A stretch of DNA of 64,000 nucleotides from Oscillibacter valericigenes (GTDB lineage Bacteria; Bacillota; Clostridia; Oscillospirales; Oscillospiraceae), in assembly GCF_021531915.1 (NCBI RefSeq), contig NZ_JAFBIV010000009.1, positions 1-64,000 on the forward strand, read 5' to 3'. Below the pieces are notes generated by a model that saw only the letters and a program-made list of their open reading frames with translations, ran no database searches and was not told the DNA's origin. Shown here piece by piece: positions 49,597 through 57,090 of the stretch. The stretch's first letter is position 1. Each line of letters begins with the position of its first letter. The translations under genes and the position numbers were made by a program.

Positions 49597-49654
49597 GAAG
49601 GCACCGCCCATCCCGGAGAAGGATACAGCAATTACTGAAAGGAGACGATCTAAG

Positions 49655-50242
49655 ATGTTTGATACCGTGAAACAGAATCTGGAGACCCGGGGCTTTTCCG
49701 TCCGGACCTTTGCAACGGCGGCAGAGGCGGCCGCCTACCTGAATGAGGCCATTGACGGCAAGACCGTGGGATTCGGCGGCTCCGTGACGCTGAAGGACAT
49801 GGGCCTGTATGAGCTGCTGGGCAGCCACAATGAGGTCCACTGGCACTGGGTGAACGGCCAGGAGGAGCGGAAGGCCGCCATGGGGACCCAGGTATATCTC
49901 AGCTCCGCCAACGGCCTGGCGGAGACCGGCGAGATCATCAACATCGACGGCAGCGGCAACCGGGTGGCCTCCACCCTGTACGGCCACGAGAAGGTGTATC
50001 TGGTCATCGGCCGCAACAAGCTGGCCCCTACCTATGACGAGGCCCTGTGGCGGGCCCGGAACATTGCCAGCCCCAAAAACGCCCAGCGGCTGGGCCGCAA
50101 GACCCCCTGCGCCGTCAAGGGTGACCGCTGCTACGACTGCAAGAGCCCGGAGCGCATCTGCCGGGGCCTGGTGGTCCTGTGGGGTCCCATGATGGGTATG
50201 GAGACGGAAGTCATCCTGGTGGATGAAGACCTGGGCATGTGA
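49655..50242 (+). CDS. LUD-domain (lactate utilisation type) protein
   Basis: This 195-residue protein is a single LUD domain: GKTVGFGGSVTLKDMGLYELL, SSANGLAETGEIINIDGSGN and RVASTLYGHEKVYLVIGRNK, with a Cys-rich tail (CYDCKSPERIC). LUD domains occur in LutB/LutC lactate oxidation, but the partner subunits are absent here. The following gene is a clear tandem duplicate. It lies 58 bases behind the parC-like gene with its own AAAGGAG site. Confidence 0.88.
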   Translation: MFDTVKQNLETRGFSVRTFATAAEAAAYLNEAIDGKTVGFGGSVTLKDMGLYELLGSHNEVHWHWVNGQEERKAAMGTQVYLSSANGLAETGEIINIDGSGNRVASTLYGHEKVYLVIGRNKLAPTYDEALWRARNIASPKNAQRLGRKTPCAVKGDRCYDCKSPERICRGLVVLWGPMMGMETEVILVDEDLGM

Positions 50243-50256
50243 GGAAGGAACGGCTT

Positions 50257-50844
50257 ATGACCAGTCTGGAACGGACGGCGGAGGCCCTGCGGCAGCGGGG
50301 GTTCACCGTCAGCGTGTTTGAAACAGCGGAAGCGGCGGCGGACTATCTGGACGCCAACCTCGACGGCAGGACCGTGGGCTTCGGCGGCTCCATGACGTTA
50401 GAGGCCATGGACCTCTGGGAGCGCCTGCGGACCCACAATCAGGTCTACTCCCACCTCCACGGCTTCCCCTTGGGACCGGAGGCGGCAGAGGCCCAGGTCT
50501 ATGTGACCTCCGTCAACGGCCTGGCGGAGACCGGCGAGGTCATCAACATCGACGGCATCGGCAACCGGGTGGCATCCACCCTGTACGGCCACGAAAAGGT
50601 GTATCTGGTGGCAGGCCGCAACAAGATCGCCCCCACCTATGACGAGGCCCTGTTCCGGGCCCGCAACACCGCGGCACCGAAGAACGCACAGCGCAAGCAG
50701 ATGAAGACCCCCTGTGTCCAGGGGGACCACTGCTATGACTGTAAGAGCCCGGACCGCATTTGCCGGGCGCTGACGGTCCTGTGGGGACCCATGATCGGCA
50801 TGGAGACGGAGATCGTGCTGATCGACCGGGACCTGGGCTATTGA
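50257..50844 (+). CDS. LUD-domain protein, tandem duplicate
   Basis: This 195-residue protein repeats the previous one along its full length: GRTVGFGGSMTLEAMDLWERL, TSVNGLAETGEVINIDGIGN and RVASTLYGHEKVYLVAGRNK, and the same Cys tail (CYDCKSPDRIC). ATG 50257 with AGGAAGG before it is preferred over in-frame starts that overlap the previous stop. The two probably form a heteromer or serve related substrates. Confidence 0.88.
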   Translation: MTSLERTAEALRQRGFTVSVFETAEAAADYLDANLDGRTVGFGGSMTLEAMDLWERLRTHNQVYSHLHGFPLGPEAAEAQVYVTSVNGLAETGEVINIDGIGNRVASTLYGHEKVYLVAGRNKIAPTYDEALFRARNTAAPKNAQRKQMKTPCVQGDHCYDCKSPDRICRALTVLWGPMIGMETEIVLIDRDLGY

Positions 50845-50872
50845 TATCTGCGAAAGAGAGGAGGCGCGTCCT

Positions 50873-51622
50873 GTGAAGAAACGGTGTTTGGCGATGTTGC
50901 TGCTGGCCCTCTGCCTGCTGACAGGGTGCGCCCCTCTGCTGGAGCGGGAGTACAGCACCTCAGAGCCTCACAGCAGCAAGTTCTGGGAGAGCGAGACAAC
51001 AGATACCCTGCGGGCGGAGAATTATCAGGACATCGTCAACGACCTGCTGATCCTGATCGGCCAGCACGCGGAGCAGGCCACGCTGCGCCTGTATAACTTC
51101 AAGGATGACCTGACCGTGGCGGACATTCTGGAACGGGCCACGGTGGAGATCCAGCAGGAGACACCTCTGGGAGCCTACGCGGTGGCGTATATCACCTCCT
51201 CGGCCCAGGCCCAGCGGAGCTACTATGAGGTGTCGCTGCAGATCGGCTACCGCCGCACGGCGGAGCAACTGCAGGCGGTGGTGAATGCCACCAGCCCGGA
51301 GGCGGTGTCCAGCCTGCTGGAATCCGCTCTGGAGGCCGGAAAAACGGAGCTGGCGGTTCGCATCGGCTATTGGGGCGCGGATGGTCGGGAAAAAGTGGAG
51401 AGCGCTATCCTGCAGCTCCGGGAGGAACGGGAATTGACGGAGACCCCCATGTGGGTGGTGAATTATTATCCCACCCAGGGGCCGGTGGGCCTGCTGGAAT
51501 TCCTGCTGGACCCGCCGGAGGCACTTGTGGAGGAGACCCCGGAGACCGGGGAAGATGACCCGGAGGCGGAGGGGGAAACACCTCCGGAGGAGACACCGGA
51601 GACGCCCAGCAAAGAAAATTGA
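50873..51622 (+). CDS. Lipoprotein of unknown function
   Basis: This 249-residue protein starts with GTG after GAGGAGG and has a lipoprotein signal peptide (LLLALCLLTGC, Cys near residue 19). The mature part is alpha/beta with an acidic, Pro/Thr/Glu-rich tail (ETPETGEDDPEAEGETPPEE), which often extends a domain from the membrane into the wall. I do not recognise the folded domain. It is followed by the tRNA-Gly promoter. Confidence 0.78.
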   Translation: MKKRCLAMLLLALCLLTGCAPLLEREYSTSEPHSSKFWESETTDTLRAENYQDIVNDLLILIGQHAEQATLRLYNFKDDLTVADILERATVEIQQETPLGAYAVAYITSSAQAQRSYYEVSLQIGYRRTAEQLQAVVNATSPEAVSSLLESALEAGKTELAVRIGYWGADGREKVESAILQLREERELTETPMWVVNYYPTQGPVGLLEFLLDPPEALVEETPETGEDDPEAEGETPPEETPETPSKEN

Positions 51623-51640
51623 AATTTTCAAAGAAAATGC

Positions 51641-51669
51641 TTGACAAAGAGCGAAACGCCTGCTAAAAT
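51641..51669 (+). promoter_or_regulatory. tRNA-Gly promoter
   Basis: TTGACA (51641-51646) and TAAAAT (51664-51669) are 17 bases apart. Confidence 0.85.
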
Positions 51670-51681
51670 AAACCCTGTTCC

Positions 51682-51757
51682 GCGGGCTTAGCTCATCTGG
51701 TAGAGCGCCACCTTGCCAAGGTGGAGGTAGCGAGTTCGAGCCTCGTAGCCCGCTCCA
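51682..51757 (+). tRNA. tRNA-Gly (anticodon GCC)
   Basis: A full cloverleaf is present: acceptor GCGGGCT pairs with AGCCCGC, anticodon stem CCACC/GGTGG with loop TTGCCAA gives GCC at 51715-51717, T-loop GTTCGAG, and CCA is encoded. Confidence 0.96.
51729..51757 (+). repeat. 29-bp repeat unit at the tRNA-Gly 3' end
   Basis: These last 29 bases of the tRNA gene recur perfectly at 51908-51936, as expected for attachment-site remnants of an element once integrated in the tRNA. Confidence 0.85.
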
Positions 51758-51762
51758 ACTGA

Positions 51763-51797
51763 AACAGGACATCCGGTTTGGATGTCCTGTTTTTTCG
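51763..51797 (+). terminator. tRNA-Gly terminator
   Basis: Twelve-base perfect arms (51763-51774 and 51780-51791) are followed by TTTTT. The core hairpin is repeated at 52342-52366. Confidence 0.88.
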
Positions 51798-52341
51798 TTA
51801 GAGGGAGAGAACTCGCTGCCTCCACCTCTATGCGCGAAGCGCATATTCAATCAGAGGTAGGGCAGGGTTCCCGCGAATCGCCGCAGGCGGTTCGTGGGAT
51901 GCCGGGAAGCGAGTTCGAGCCTCGTAGCCCGCTCCAGCTCAGAAAAAGTCTTAAGGCGATGAAAAAAGCCTTAAGACTTTTTTCATGCGCCGAACAGACT
52001 TTTTCTTCGCTTTCCCACCGGAACCGCTGCGCTGGGTTCCGGCGGGAGCCCTGATGTTTTCCATCCGAAAGGATGGGGATTCTTATTTGGAACTTTCCCA
52101 TTTTGCCAAGGCAAAATGGGCCGCTGCGGCGGGTTGATTCAAATCGCGCAGGGGAAACAGGCGAAGCGCCGCCGGCGGCGGATGAAGCGAGACTGTTTCG
52201 AGACAGCGGCACGATTTGCGGCCTGTTTTAAGGGCCGCAAATCGTAATGCCGCAACGGTGTGATCCGCAAAGGTTTTCCCCGCACACACCCCTTTCCTTG
52301 CGAAGGGCGGGAAGATGGGTTCCGGCGGGAGCCCTGAGTTT
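51798..52341. other. Palindrome-rich gene-free stretch with tRNA-Gly remnant
   Basis: No gene is visible. The stretch holds several strong hairpins: 51943-51957 with 51968-51982 (15-bp arms), a CCATTTTGCC repeat near 52099-52120, and a 13-bp stem near 52211-52245. A 21-base block beginning GGGTTCCGGCGGGAGCCC occurs twice (about 52034 and 52317). The tRNA-Gly 3' end remnant lies at 51908-51936. Confidence 0.6.
51908..51936 (+). repeat. Second copy of the tRNA-Gly 3' end
   Basis: Perfect 29-base copy of 51729-51757 with no 5' half; not a functional tRNA. Confidence 0.88.
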
Positions 52342-52373
52342 CAGGACATCCGGTTTGGATGTCCTGTTTTTTT
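52342..52373. terminator. Second copy of the tRNA-Gly terminator hairpin
   Basis: CAGGACATCC (52342-52351) and GGATGTCCTG (52357-52366) with the same GGTTT loop as at 51775 are followed by a T-run. Confidence 0.8.
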
Positions 52374-52444
52374 CATTAGGAGGAGAAGGTCCTCAGCATA
52401 GAAAAGGGCAGGGCGTGTCATCGACACTCCCTGCCCTTATGCTT

Positions 52445-53098
52445 TTATGTAAGGATGCGCCGGACCATTTCCACCGCCGGGTCCAGAAGGGGAAGCTCTG
52501 TCCGGGTGGCCAGGGCTTCCTTGAAGTAGGGAAAGTGGGTGCAGCCCAGCAGCAGGGCCTCCATGCCGCACTGCCGGAACCAGCTGGCCAGCTCCGCCAG
52601 CCGGTGGCGGGCCACCAGCTCCGCCGGGTCCATGCCAGCCTCGATGGACAGCACCGCCGGCAGCAGGCAGGCACCCAGCAGCTCCAGGTCCGGATTGGCG
52701 CCGTACAGCGTTCGCTCAATGCCCGCCAGCCCCTGGGCGTTTGCGGCTATGAATCCCAGGCGGCGATACTGCCCCGCCAGGGAGCGATAGACCTCCAGAG
52801 GCGTCACGATCCGCATGCCCGTCTCCGCTGCCAGCGGCTCAAAGTCCACGGCGGAGGACAGGGAGTTGCAGTATACGAAGGCTTTCCGACAGCCACGGTC
52901 CATGGCGGTCTGCAGAACGGAACGGACTTTTGCCTGCTTTTCAACGTCGGAGGAGATCTGAAAGGCCGTCTGATGCCGGGGGTCCTCTGCCAGAGGAAAG
53001 GGGAGACCGGTCAATCCGGCCCCGCCCAGCACCTCCACCCCCATTTGGGTGTCCACGGGGGTGCCCGCCAGGACGGCGATGGATTCTTTCGTGTTCAT
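52445..53098 (-). CDS. Aspartate/glutamate racemase family protein
   Basis: This 217-residue protein has the two catalytic Cys contexts of the racemase family: VYCNSLSSAVDF near residue 75 and LLLGCTHFPYF near 185. The second is nearly the glutamate racemase signature. The family makes D-amino acids for the wall or for other uses; the protein is shorter than standard MurI and lacks its usual N-terminal start, so the substrate is open. It reads leftward, four bases behind yitT. Confidence 0.82.
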   Translation of the reverse strand: MNTKESIAVLAGTPVDTQMGVEVLGGAGLTGLPFPLAEDPRHQTAFQISSDVEKQAKVRSVLQTAMDRGCRKAFVYCNSLSSAVDFEPLAAETGMRIVTPLEVYRSLAGQYRRLGFIAANAQGLAGIERTLYGANPDLELLGACLLPAVLSIEAGMDPAELVARHRLAELASWFRQCGMEALLLGCTHFPYFKEALATRTELPLLDPAVEMVRRILT

Positions 53099-53102
53099 GG
53101 GA

Positions 53103-53987
53103 TCAGTCCAGCTTTCTGCGGAAATTGCCGTACACCCGGACGCCCTCCTGCACGGTGAAGAAGGCGTTGGGGTCGATGGTGTGGACGGCGTGGAGCATCT
53201 CTTCAATCTCGTACTTGGAAAGGCACACGCACAGCACGTGAACGCCCTCGCCGGTGTAGGCGCCGGTGCCGCTCCAGTAGGTGACGCCCCGGCCCAGCTT
53301 CTCCATGACGTACTGGCCCAGCTTGTGCTCGTCACCGTGGGTGAAGATCAGGGCCTGCACGTTCACGTTTTGCTGGTGCATCCGGTCCAGCACCATGACG
53401 GTGAAGAAATTGTAGATCACGGAGTAGATGGCCACCGCCGGGTCAAAGAGGATCAGACAGGCGGTGTACAGGAAGATGTTGAAGGTCAGGGAGAACTTTC
53501 CCACGGTGAAACCGCTGCCCCGTTTGCTGAGGCACAGGCCTACCACGTCCAGCCCGCCGCCGCTGCAGCCGCAGGTGAGAACGATGCCGCTGCCGATGCC
53601 GGTGAGGATGCCGCCCAGCAGGCAGGCGGTGAGGTAGTCCTCCAGAATGGGGGCAGAGGGGACGGGAATGATGCTGTAAAAGAAGGAATAGGACAAGGTG
53701 CAGATGATGGTTCGCGCCGCCAGTCCCCGCCCCAGGTTCAGGTAGGCAAGGATCAGAATGGGGATGTTCACCAGGAAATAGAGGATGCCGGCGATATCGT
53801 GGGCACCGAAGCTGAGCCCGGCATAGTCCTGCAGCAGGGTCCGGATCAGCTGGCAGACGCCCATGACGCCGCCGGAGTACAGATGCAGGGGGACGATAAA
53901 GAGATTCATGGCGGCGGCGGCAATGAACTCGCCCGCCACGGCAGCCACCAGACGAAGCCATCGGTTGTGCAGTGTGTTGTACAGCAT
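53103..53987 (-). CDS. YitT-family membrane protein
   Basis: This 294-residue protein has five to six membrane helices with the family's LHLYSGGVMGVCQLI and GSGIVLTCGCSGGGLDVVG motifs and a C-terminal soluble DUF2179 domain (VHVLCVCLSKYEIEEML). YitT-like proteins are widespread in Firmicutes with several paralogues per genome; their transport substrate is unknown. The start ATG at 53987 follows AGGAGG. Confidence 0.9.
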   Translation of the reverse strand: MLYNTLHNRWLRLVAAVAGEFIAAAAMNLFIVPLHLYSGGVMGVCQLIRTLLQDYAGLSFGAHDIAGILYFLVNIPILILAYLNLGRGLAARTIICTLSYSFFYSIIPVPSAPILEDYLTACLLGGILTGIGSGIVLTCGCSGGGLDVVGLCLSKRGSGFTVGKFSLTFNIFLYTACLILFDPAVAIYSVIYNFFTVMVLDRMHQQNVNVQALIFTHGDEHKLGQYVMEKLGRGVTYWSGTGAYTGEGVHVLCVCLSKYEIEEMLHAVHTIDPNAFFTVQEGVRVYGNFRRKLD

Positions 53988-54067
53988 GAAACGCTTCCTC
54001 CTGTCAGGTATTAGGATGCCCTTCTGCTTTCGATTATACGGGCTTCCGGAGAAAAGCTCAAGAGAAA

Positions 54068-54364
54068 TTATAAGGTGTACTGCAAATACCGCCGCAGCCG
54101 CTCCTGGGCCCGCCGCAGGGTCCGGGAGACGGTGGAGGCATTGACGCCCAGATGCCGGGCGATCTGGGTGACGGACATGTTCCGCTCATAGCGGAGCTCC
54201 AGCACCTGCTGCTGGCAGGGGGTCAGCTCCTGCTCCCTGGCCAGACGGAGGTTGCGGCGCAGCCGCTCCAGCTGGAGCTGGTTGTCCTCGCTGTTCTCCC
54301 GGAGCCAGACGGTCATGTCGCCGATCCATTCGCTGCTGCGGGTATCAAAGGGTATATTTCTCAT
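54068..54364 (-). CDS. Sigma-70 region 4-like DNA-binding protein
   Basis: This 98-residue protein has a C-terminal helix-turn-helix like region 4 of sigma factors (LTPCQQQVLELRYERNMSVT, HLGVNASTVSRTLRRA) and lacks region 2, so it cannot act as a full sigma factor. Such proteins often come from phage or transposon modules and regulate small operons. GGAG lies before ATG 54364; an in-frame ATG at 54385 is possible. It overlaps the next upstream gene by 20 bases. Confidence 0.78.
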   Translation of the reverse strand: MRNIPFDTRSSEWIGDMTVWLRENSEDNQLQLERLRRNLRLAREQELTPCQQQVLELRYERNMSVTQIARHLGVNASTVSRTLRRAQERLRRYLQYTL

Positions 54365-54578
54365 GCTTGTGATAACTCCTGTCATAGTATCGGGCGGTCA
54401 GCACCGCCAGCTCCCGGGTCTCCCGCAGCAGGGGGCGCAGCGTCTCGATCCGGAGCCGCAGGCGCCGGGCGGCGTCCGGGTCGGTCTCCGCCCGCTCCGC
54501 GGCCCGCAGCTCCGCTATGCGGGTGCGGATCAGGGCGGCGCTGTCGGCGTAATAGGCGGACATTTCCAGAAGGGTCAT
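54345..54578 (-). CDS. Small helical protein of unknown function
   Basis: This 77-residue protein is almost wholly helical and Arg/Glu-rich (RAAERAETDPDAARRLRLRI). It has no recognisable domain. Its ATG overlaps the stop of the upstream zinc-ribbon gene by four bases and its end overlaps the sigma-like gene, so the three form one unit, probably accessory in origin. Confidence 0.68.
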   Translation of the reverse strand: MTLLEMSAYYADSAALIRTRIAELRAAERAETDPDAARRLRLRIETLRPLLRETRELAVLTARYYDRSYHKHEKYTL

Positions 54579-54766
54579 AGGCCAGCCTCCTTTCCCCGGG
54601 TCTCATGGCAGGGGGCCAGCTCCTGGCGGGCAAATTCCGGCAGACAGCCCGCGCAGATGCGGCTGCCGTTGCAGGCCCAGTATTCCTCTCCGGTGGTGAT
54701 CTCGCGGCCGCACAGGGTGCAGCGCAGGGTGGTTTGCCGTCCGGGACGGCGGTGAACATGGTACAA
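54575..54766 (-). CDS. Small zinc-ribbon protein
   Basis: This 63-residue protein has CTLCGREI and CAGCLPEF knuckles around residues 16-45, a probable zinc ribbon. I choose a TTG start at 54766 because AGGAGG lies at good distance before it and no ATG is available in frame. Longer frames run into the tRNA genes on the other strand and are not coding. It leads the three-gene unit. Confidence 0.62.
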   Translation of the reverse strand: MYHVHRRPGRQTTLRCTLCGREITTGEEYWACNGSRICAGCLPEFARQELAPCHETRGKEAGL

Positions 54767-54807
54767 AGGGGTCCCTCCTTTAAAAATAAAAAAGATGAAA
54801 AAAGCTG

Positions 54808-54836
54808 TTGACAAAAACGTTTTCCTCTGGTAAGAT
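54808..54836 (+). promoter_or_regulatory. tRNA-Thr/Tyr promoter
   Basis: TTGACA (54808-54813) and TAAGAT (54831-54836) are 17 bases apart. Confidence 0.85.
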
Positions 54837-54861
54837 AAATCCTGCTGTTGGAAATGTACTT

Positions 54862-54937
54862 GCTGGTGTAGCTCAGCCGGTAGAGCAGCTGATTTGTAAT
54901 CAGCAGGTCGGGGGTTCGAATCCGTCCACCAGCTCCA
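54862..54937 (+). tRNA. tRNA-Thr (anticodon TGT)
   Basis: Acceptor GCTGGTG pairs with CACCAGC; the anticodon stem GCTGA/TCAGC with loop TTTGTAA gives TGT at 54895-54897; T-loop GTTCGAA and an encoded CCA are present. Confidence 0.95.
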
Positions 54938-54947
54938 AAGTTCATAT

Positions 54948-55032
54948 GGGGGAATTCCAGAGCGGCCAAATGGGGCAGACTGTAAATCTGTTGTCACTGA
55001 CTTCGGTGGTTCGAATCCACCTTCCCCCACCA
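54948..55032 (+). tRNA. tRNA-Tyr (anticodon GTA)
   Basis: Acceptor GGGGGAA pairs with TTCCCCC; stem GCAGA/TCTGT with loop CTGTAAA gives GTA at 54982-54984. The long variable arm and 85-base length are typical of tRNA-Tyr. CCA is encoded. Confidence 0.95.
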
Positions 55033-55069
55033 ATACCGATCACCCATCAGGGTGGTCGGTATTTTTTTG
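55033..55069 (+). terminator. tRNA operon terminator
   Basis: A 14-base stem with one G-T pair (55033-55046, 55050-55063 region) is followed by a run of seven T. Confidence 0.8.
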
Positions 55070-55115
55070 TTTGGTGGATTCGAAGGGGAGCGGGGCTCTG
55101 CTCGGTACGGCAACA

Positions 55116-55221
55116 AACAAGAAACTTGTTATATAAGTACAAAATAACAAGAATCTTGTTTGCAATTGAAAATATAGCACATATGTTCGATTGAGTCAAG
55201 GGGTTTAACAAGAAACTTGTT
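55116..55221. promoter_or_regulatory. Three AACAAGAAWCTTGTT operators
   Basis: Fifteen-base palindromes lie at 55116-55130, 55146-55160 and 55207-55221, starting 30 and 61 bases apart, close to whole helical turns. The third touches the -35 region of the LexA-like gene. They are the likely binding sites of that repressor. Confidence 0.82.
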
Positions 55222-55229
55222 AAAATAAT

Positions 55230-55258
55230 TTGACATAACCAAAAAAATCGCATATGAT
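55230..55258 (+). promoter_or_regulatory. Promoter of the LexA-like gene
   Basis: TTGACA (55230-55235) and TATGAT (55253-55258) are 17 bases apart, 30 bases before the start. Confidence 0.82.
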
Positions 55259-55287
55259 AAAGAAAAACGACGCAGGGAGGAATGACC

Positions 55288-56040
55288 ATGAGCCTTGGAA
55301 AGCGGATCCAGGAACAACGGGAAGCGCTGGGCCTTTCGCAGGCCGCCCTGGCGAAGCTGCTGGGGGTGTCCCAATCCACCGTGGGCAATTACGAGGCGGG
55401 CATCAGCTTCCCCAAGGAGGAGGTCATGCTCCGTCTGTTTGACTGCCTGGAGACCGATCCCAACACCCTTTTCCGGGACAGCTTCCGGGAGGGCGGCCGG
55501 GTGCCGACCCACAGCGAGCAGCAGCTGCTGGAAGGCTACCGGGGCCTGTCCCCCAGGGGGAAAGAGACGGTCCGCTCCGTGGTGGACGCCCTGTGCGCCT
55601 ACCGGGATGAGGTGGAGGAGAGCCGCTCCGGCCGGGAGCCCCGGGTGATCCCCCTGTACCGCAGTCCCGCGGCGGCGGGCTACGCGGCCCCGGTGTTCGG
55701 CGAGGACTTCGACAGCATCCCCGTGACAGAAGATGTCCCCCAGGCGGCGGAGTTCGCGGTCCGCATCCAGGGGGATTCCATGGCACCTTATATTCCCGAC
55801 GGTTCCGTGGCCTACGTGAACCGGGACCCTCTGGGGCCGGGGGATGTGGGCATCTTCTGGGTGGACGGGGATATGTTCTGCAAGCAGTATTATAAGGACC
55901 CGGCGGGGGTGGTGTACCTGTTCTCCCTGAACCGGGCCCGGGCCGACGCGGACATCGTGCTGCTGCCGGGCAGCAGCCGGGGGCTGGTGTGCTTCGGCCG
56001 TGTCATCATGCATGCCCTGCCTCTGCCCGGAAAGGCGTAA
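55288..56040 (+). CDS. XRE-S24 (LexA/CI-like) self-cleaving repressor
   Basis: This 250-residue protein has a Cro/CI helix-turn-helix (residues 1-60: LGLSQAALAKLLGVSQSTVG) and a C-terminal S24 peptidase domain with the Ser in QGDSMAPYIPDG and the Lys in DMFCKQYY. The linker contains SPAAAGYAAP, a likely Ala-Gly cleavage site. Such repressors cut themselves when RecA filaments form. I prefer ATG 55288, seven bases behind GGGAGG, over 55282. No phage genes follow, so this may be a domesticated prophage repressor or a host stress regulator. Confidence 0.9.
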   Translation: MSLGKRIQEQREALGLSQAALAKLLGVSQSTVGNYEAGISFPKEEVMLRLFDCLETDPNTLFRDSFREGGRVPTHSEQQLLEGYRGLSPRGKETVRSVVDALCAYRDEVEESRSGREPRVIPLYRSPAAAGYAAPVFGEDFDSIPVTEDVPQAAEFAVRIQGDSMAPYIPDGSVAYVNRDPLGPGDVGIFWVDGDMFCKQYYKDPAGVVYLFSLNRARADADIVLLPGSSRGLVCFGRVIMHALPLPGKA

Positions 56041-56042
56041 AA

Positions 56043-56072
56043 AAGAGCGCGGACGAAAGTCCGCGCTCTTCC
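56043..56072. terminator. Terminator between convergent genes
   Basis: Twelve-base perfect arms (56043-56054 and 56059-56070) with a GAAA loop. Confidence 0.8.
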
Positions 56073-56082
56073 ATTTGATCCA

Positions 56083-56817
56083 TCAGACAATGAAGCCGCC
56101 GTCGGCGGTGAGGACCTGGCCTGTCAGGAAGGAGGCCTTGTCCGAGGCAAAGAAGGCCACCGCGTGGGCGATGTCCTCCGGGGTGCCCAGGCGACCCAGG
56201 GGGGTCTCCTCAATGAGCATGGAGCGGGTCTCGTCCCCCAGGACCTTCACCATGTCCGTGTCGATGCAGCCGGGGGCCACGCAGTTCACCCGGATGCCGG
56301 AGGGGGCCAGCTCCAGGGCCAGAGACCGGGTCAGGCCGATGACGGCGGCCTTGGAACAGGCGTAGGTAACCTCGCAGCTGGCGCCCCGCAGGCCCCAGAT
56401 GGAGGAGATGTTGACGATGCAGCCGGACTTTTCGGAGAGCATGTGGGGCAGCACCGCCCGGATGACGTTGCGGGCGCCGCCCAGGTTGACGGCCATGTGG
56501 CGGTCCCACATCTCGTCGGAGGTGTCCTGAAACAGGCCCTGCCCGGAGATGCCGGCGTTATTCACCGCCAGAGTGACCGGACCCAGCTGCGCCTCCGCGG
56601 CGTGGACCATTGCGCTTACGGCTTCGCCGTCGGCCACGTCGGCCTGATACGCCATGGCGTTCTGGCCGATGGAGCGGATCTGGGCCGCCACGGCTTCCGC
56701 AGATTCCCGCTGTTGGATGTAGTTGACGCAGACATCCCAGCCTTCCCGGGCCAATTGCAGGGCGATGCCCCGGCCAATGCCCCGGGATGCACCGGTCACC
56801 AGCGCGATCTTCCGCAT
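56083..56817 (-). CDS. Short-chain dehydrogenase/reductase, FabG-like
   Basis: This 244-residue SDR has TGASRGIGRGIAL, NNAGISGQG, the catalytic Ser in NISSIWGL and Tyr-Lys in YACSKAAVIG, and a C-terminal ASFLTGQVLTADGGFIV. It resembles 3-oxoacyl-ACP reductases, but no fatty-acid genes are nearby. AAGGAGG precedes the ATG at 56817. It is distinct from the island SDR at 22847. Confidence 0.9.
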   Translation of the reverse strand: MRKIALVTGASRGIGRGIALQLAREGWDVCVNYIQQRESAEAVAAQIRSIGQNAMAYQADVADGEAVSAMVHAAEAQLGPVTLAVNNAGISGQGLFQDTSDEMWDRHMAVNLGGARNVIRAVLPHMLSEKSGCIVNISSIWGLRGASCEVTYACSKAAVIGLTRSLALELAPSGIRVNCVAPGCIDTDMVKVLGDETRSMLIEETPLGRLGTPEDIAHAVAFFASDKASFLTGQVLTADGGFIV

Positions 56818-56885
56818 ATTCCAGACCTCCTTGTGAGCTGTTGGATGCAGTATATCAAATTTTTTCAAAAAGCGCAAGAAAAGTG

Positions 56886-56914
56886 TTGACAAATCGGGTC
56901 GGGCCGTGTATTCT
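56886..56914 (+). promoter_or_regulatory. tRNA-Val promoter
   Basis: TTGACA (56886-56891) and TATTCT (56909-56914) are 17 bases apart. Confidence 0.82.
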
Positions 56915-56930
56915 ATATTTGTTCCGCTTC

Positions 56931-57007
56931 GGACGATTAGCTCAGCTGGCTAGAGCACCTGCTTGACGTGCAGGGGGTCACAGGTTCGAGTCCTGTATCG
57001 TCCACCA
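56931..57007 (+). tRNA. tRNA-Val (anticodon GAC)
   Basis: Acceptor GGACGAT pairs with ATCGTCC; anticodon stem CCTGC/GCAGG with loop TTGACGT gives GAC at 56965-56967; T-loop GTTCGAG and an encoded CCA are present. An integrase gene ends 84 bases downstream, so this tRNA is the probable integration site. Confidence 0.95.
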
Positions 57008-57010
57008 GAT

Positions 57011-57046
57011 AACCTCCTAGAGCCGCAAGGCTTTGGGAGGTTTTTT
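57011..57046 (+). terminator. tRNA-Val terminator
   Basis: AACCTCC and GGAGGTT arms, extended by the AGAGCC/GGCTTT inner stem, are followed by TTTT. Confidence 0.75.
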
Positions 57047-57090
57047 GCTGCCTGTTTGACTTTTCTCCCTTATTTTCTCCCTTATTTCAA

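Noticed and set aside
54575-55033. Long form of the zinc-ribbon gene starting inside the tRNA-Tyr complement (MVGEGGFEPP...)
   Set aside because: That peptide start is the familiar false translation of tRNA complements; the ribosome site supports the TTG start at 54766.
55288-56040. Prophage
   Set aside because: The repressor is phage-like, but no integrase, replication, capsid or tail genes accompany it; the integrase at 57091 belongs to a different, relaxase-bearing element.
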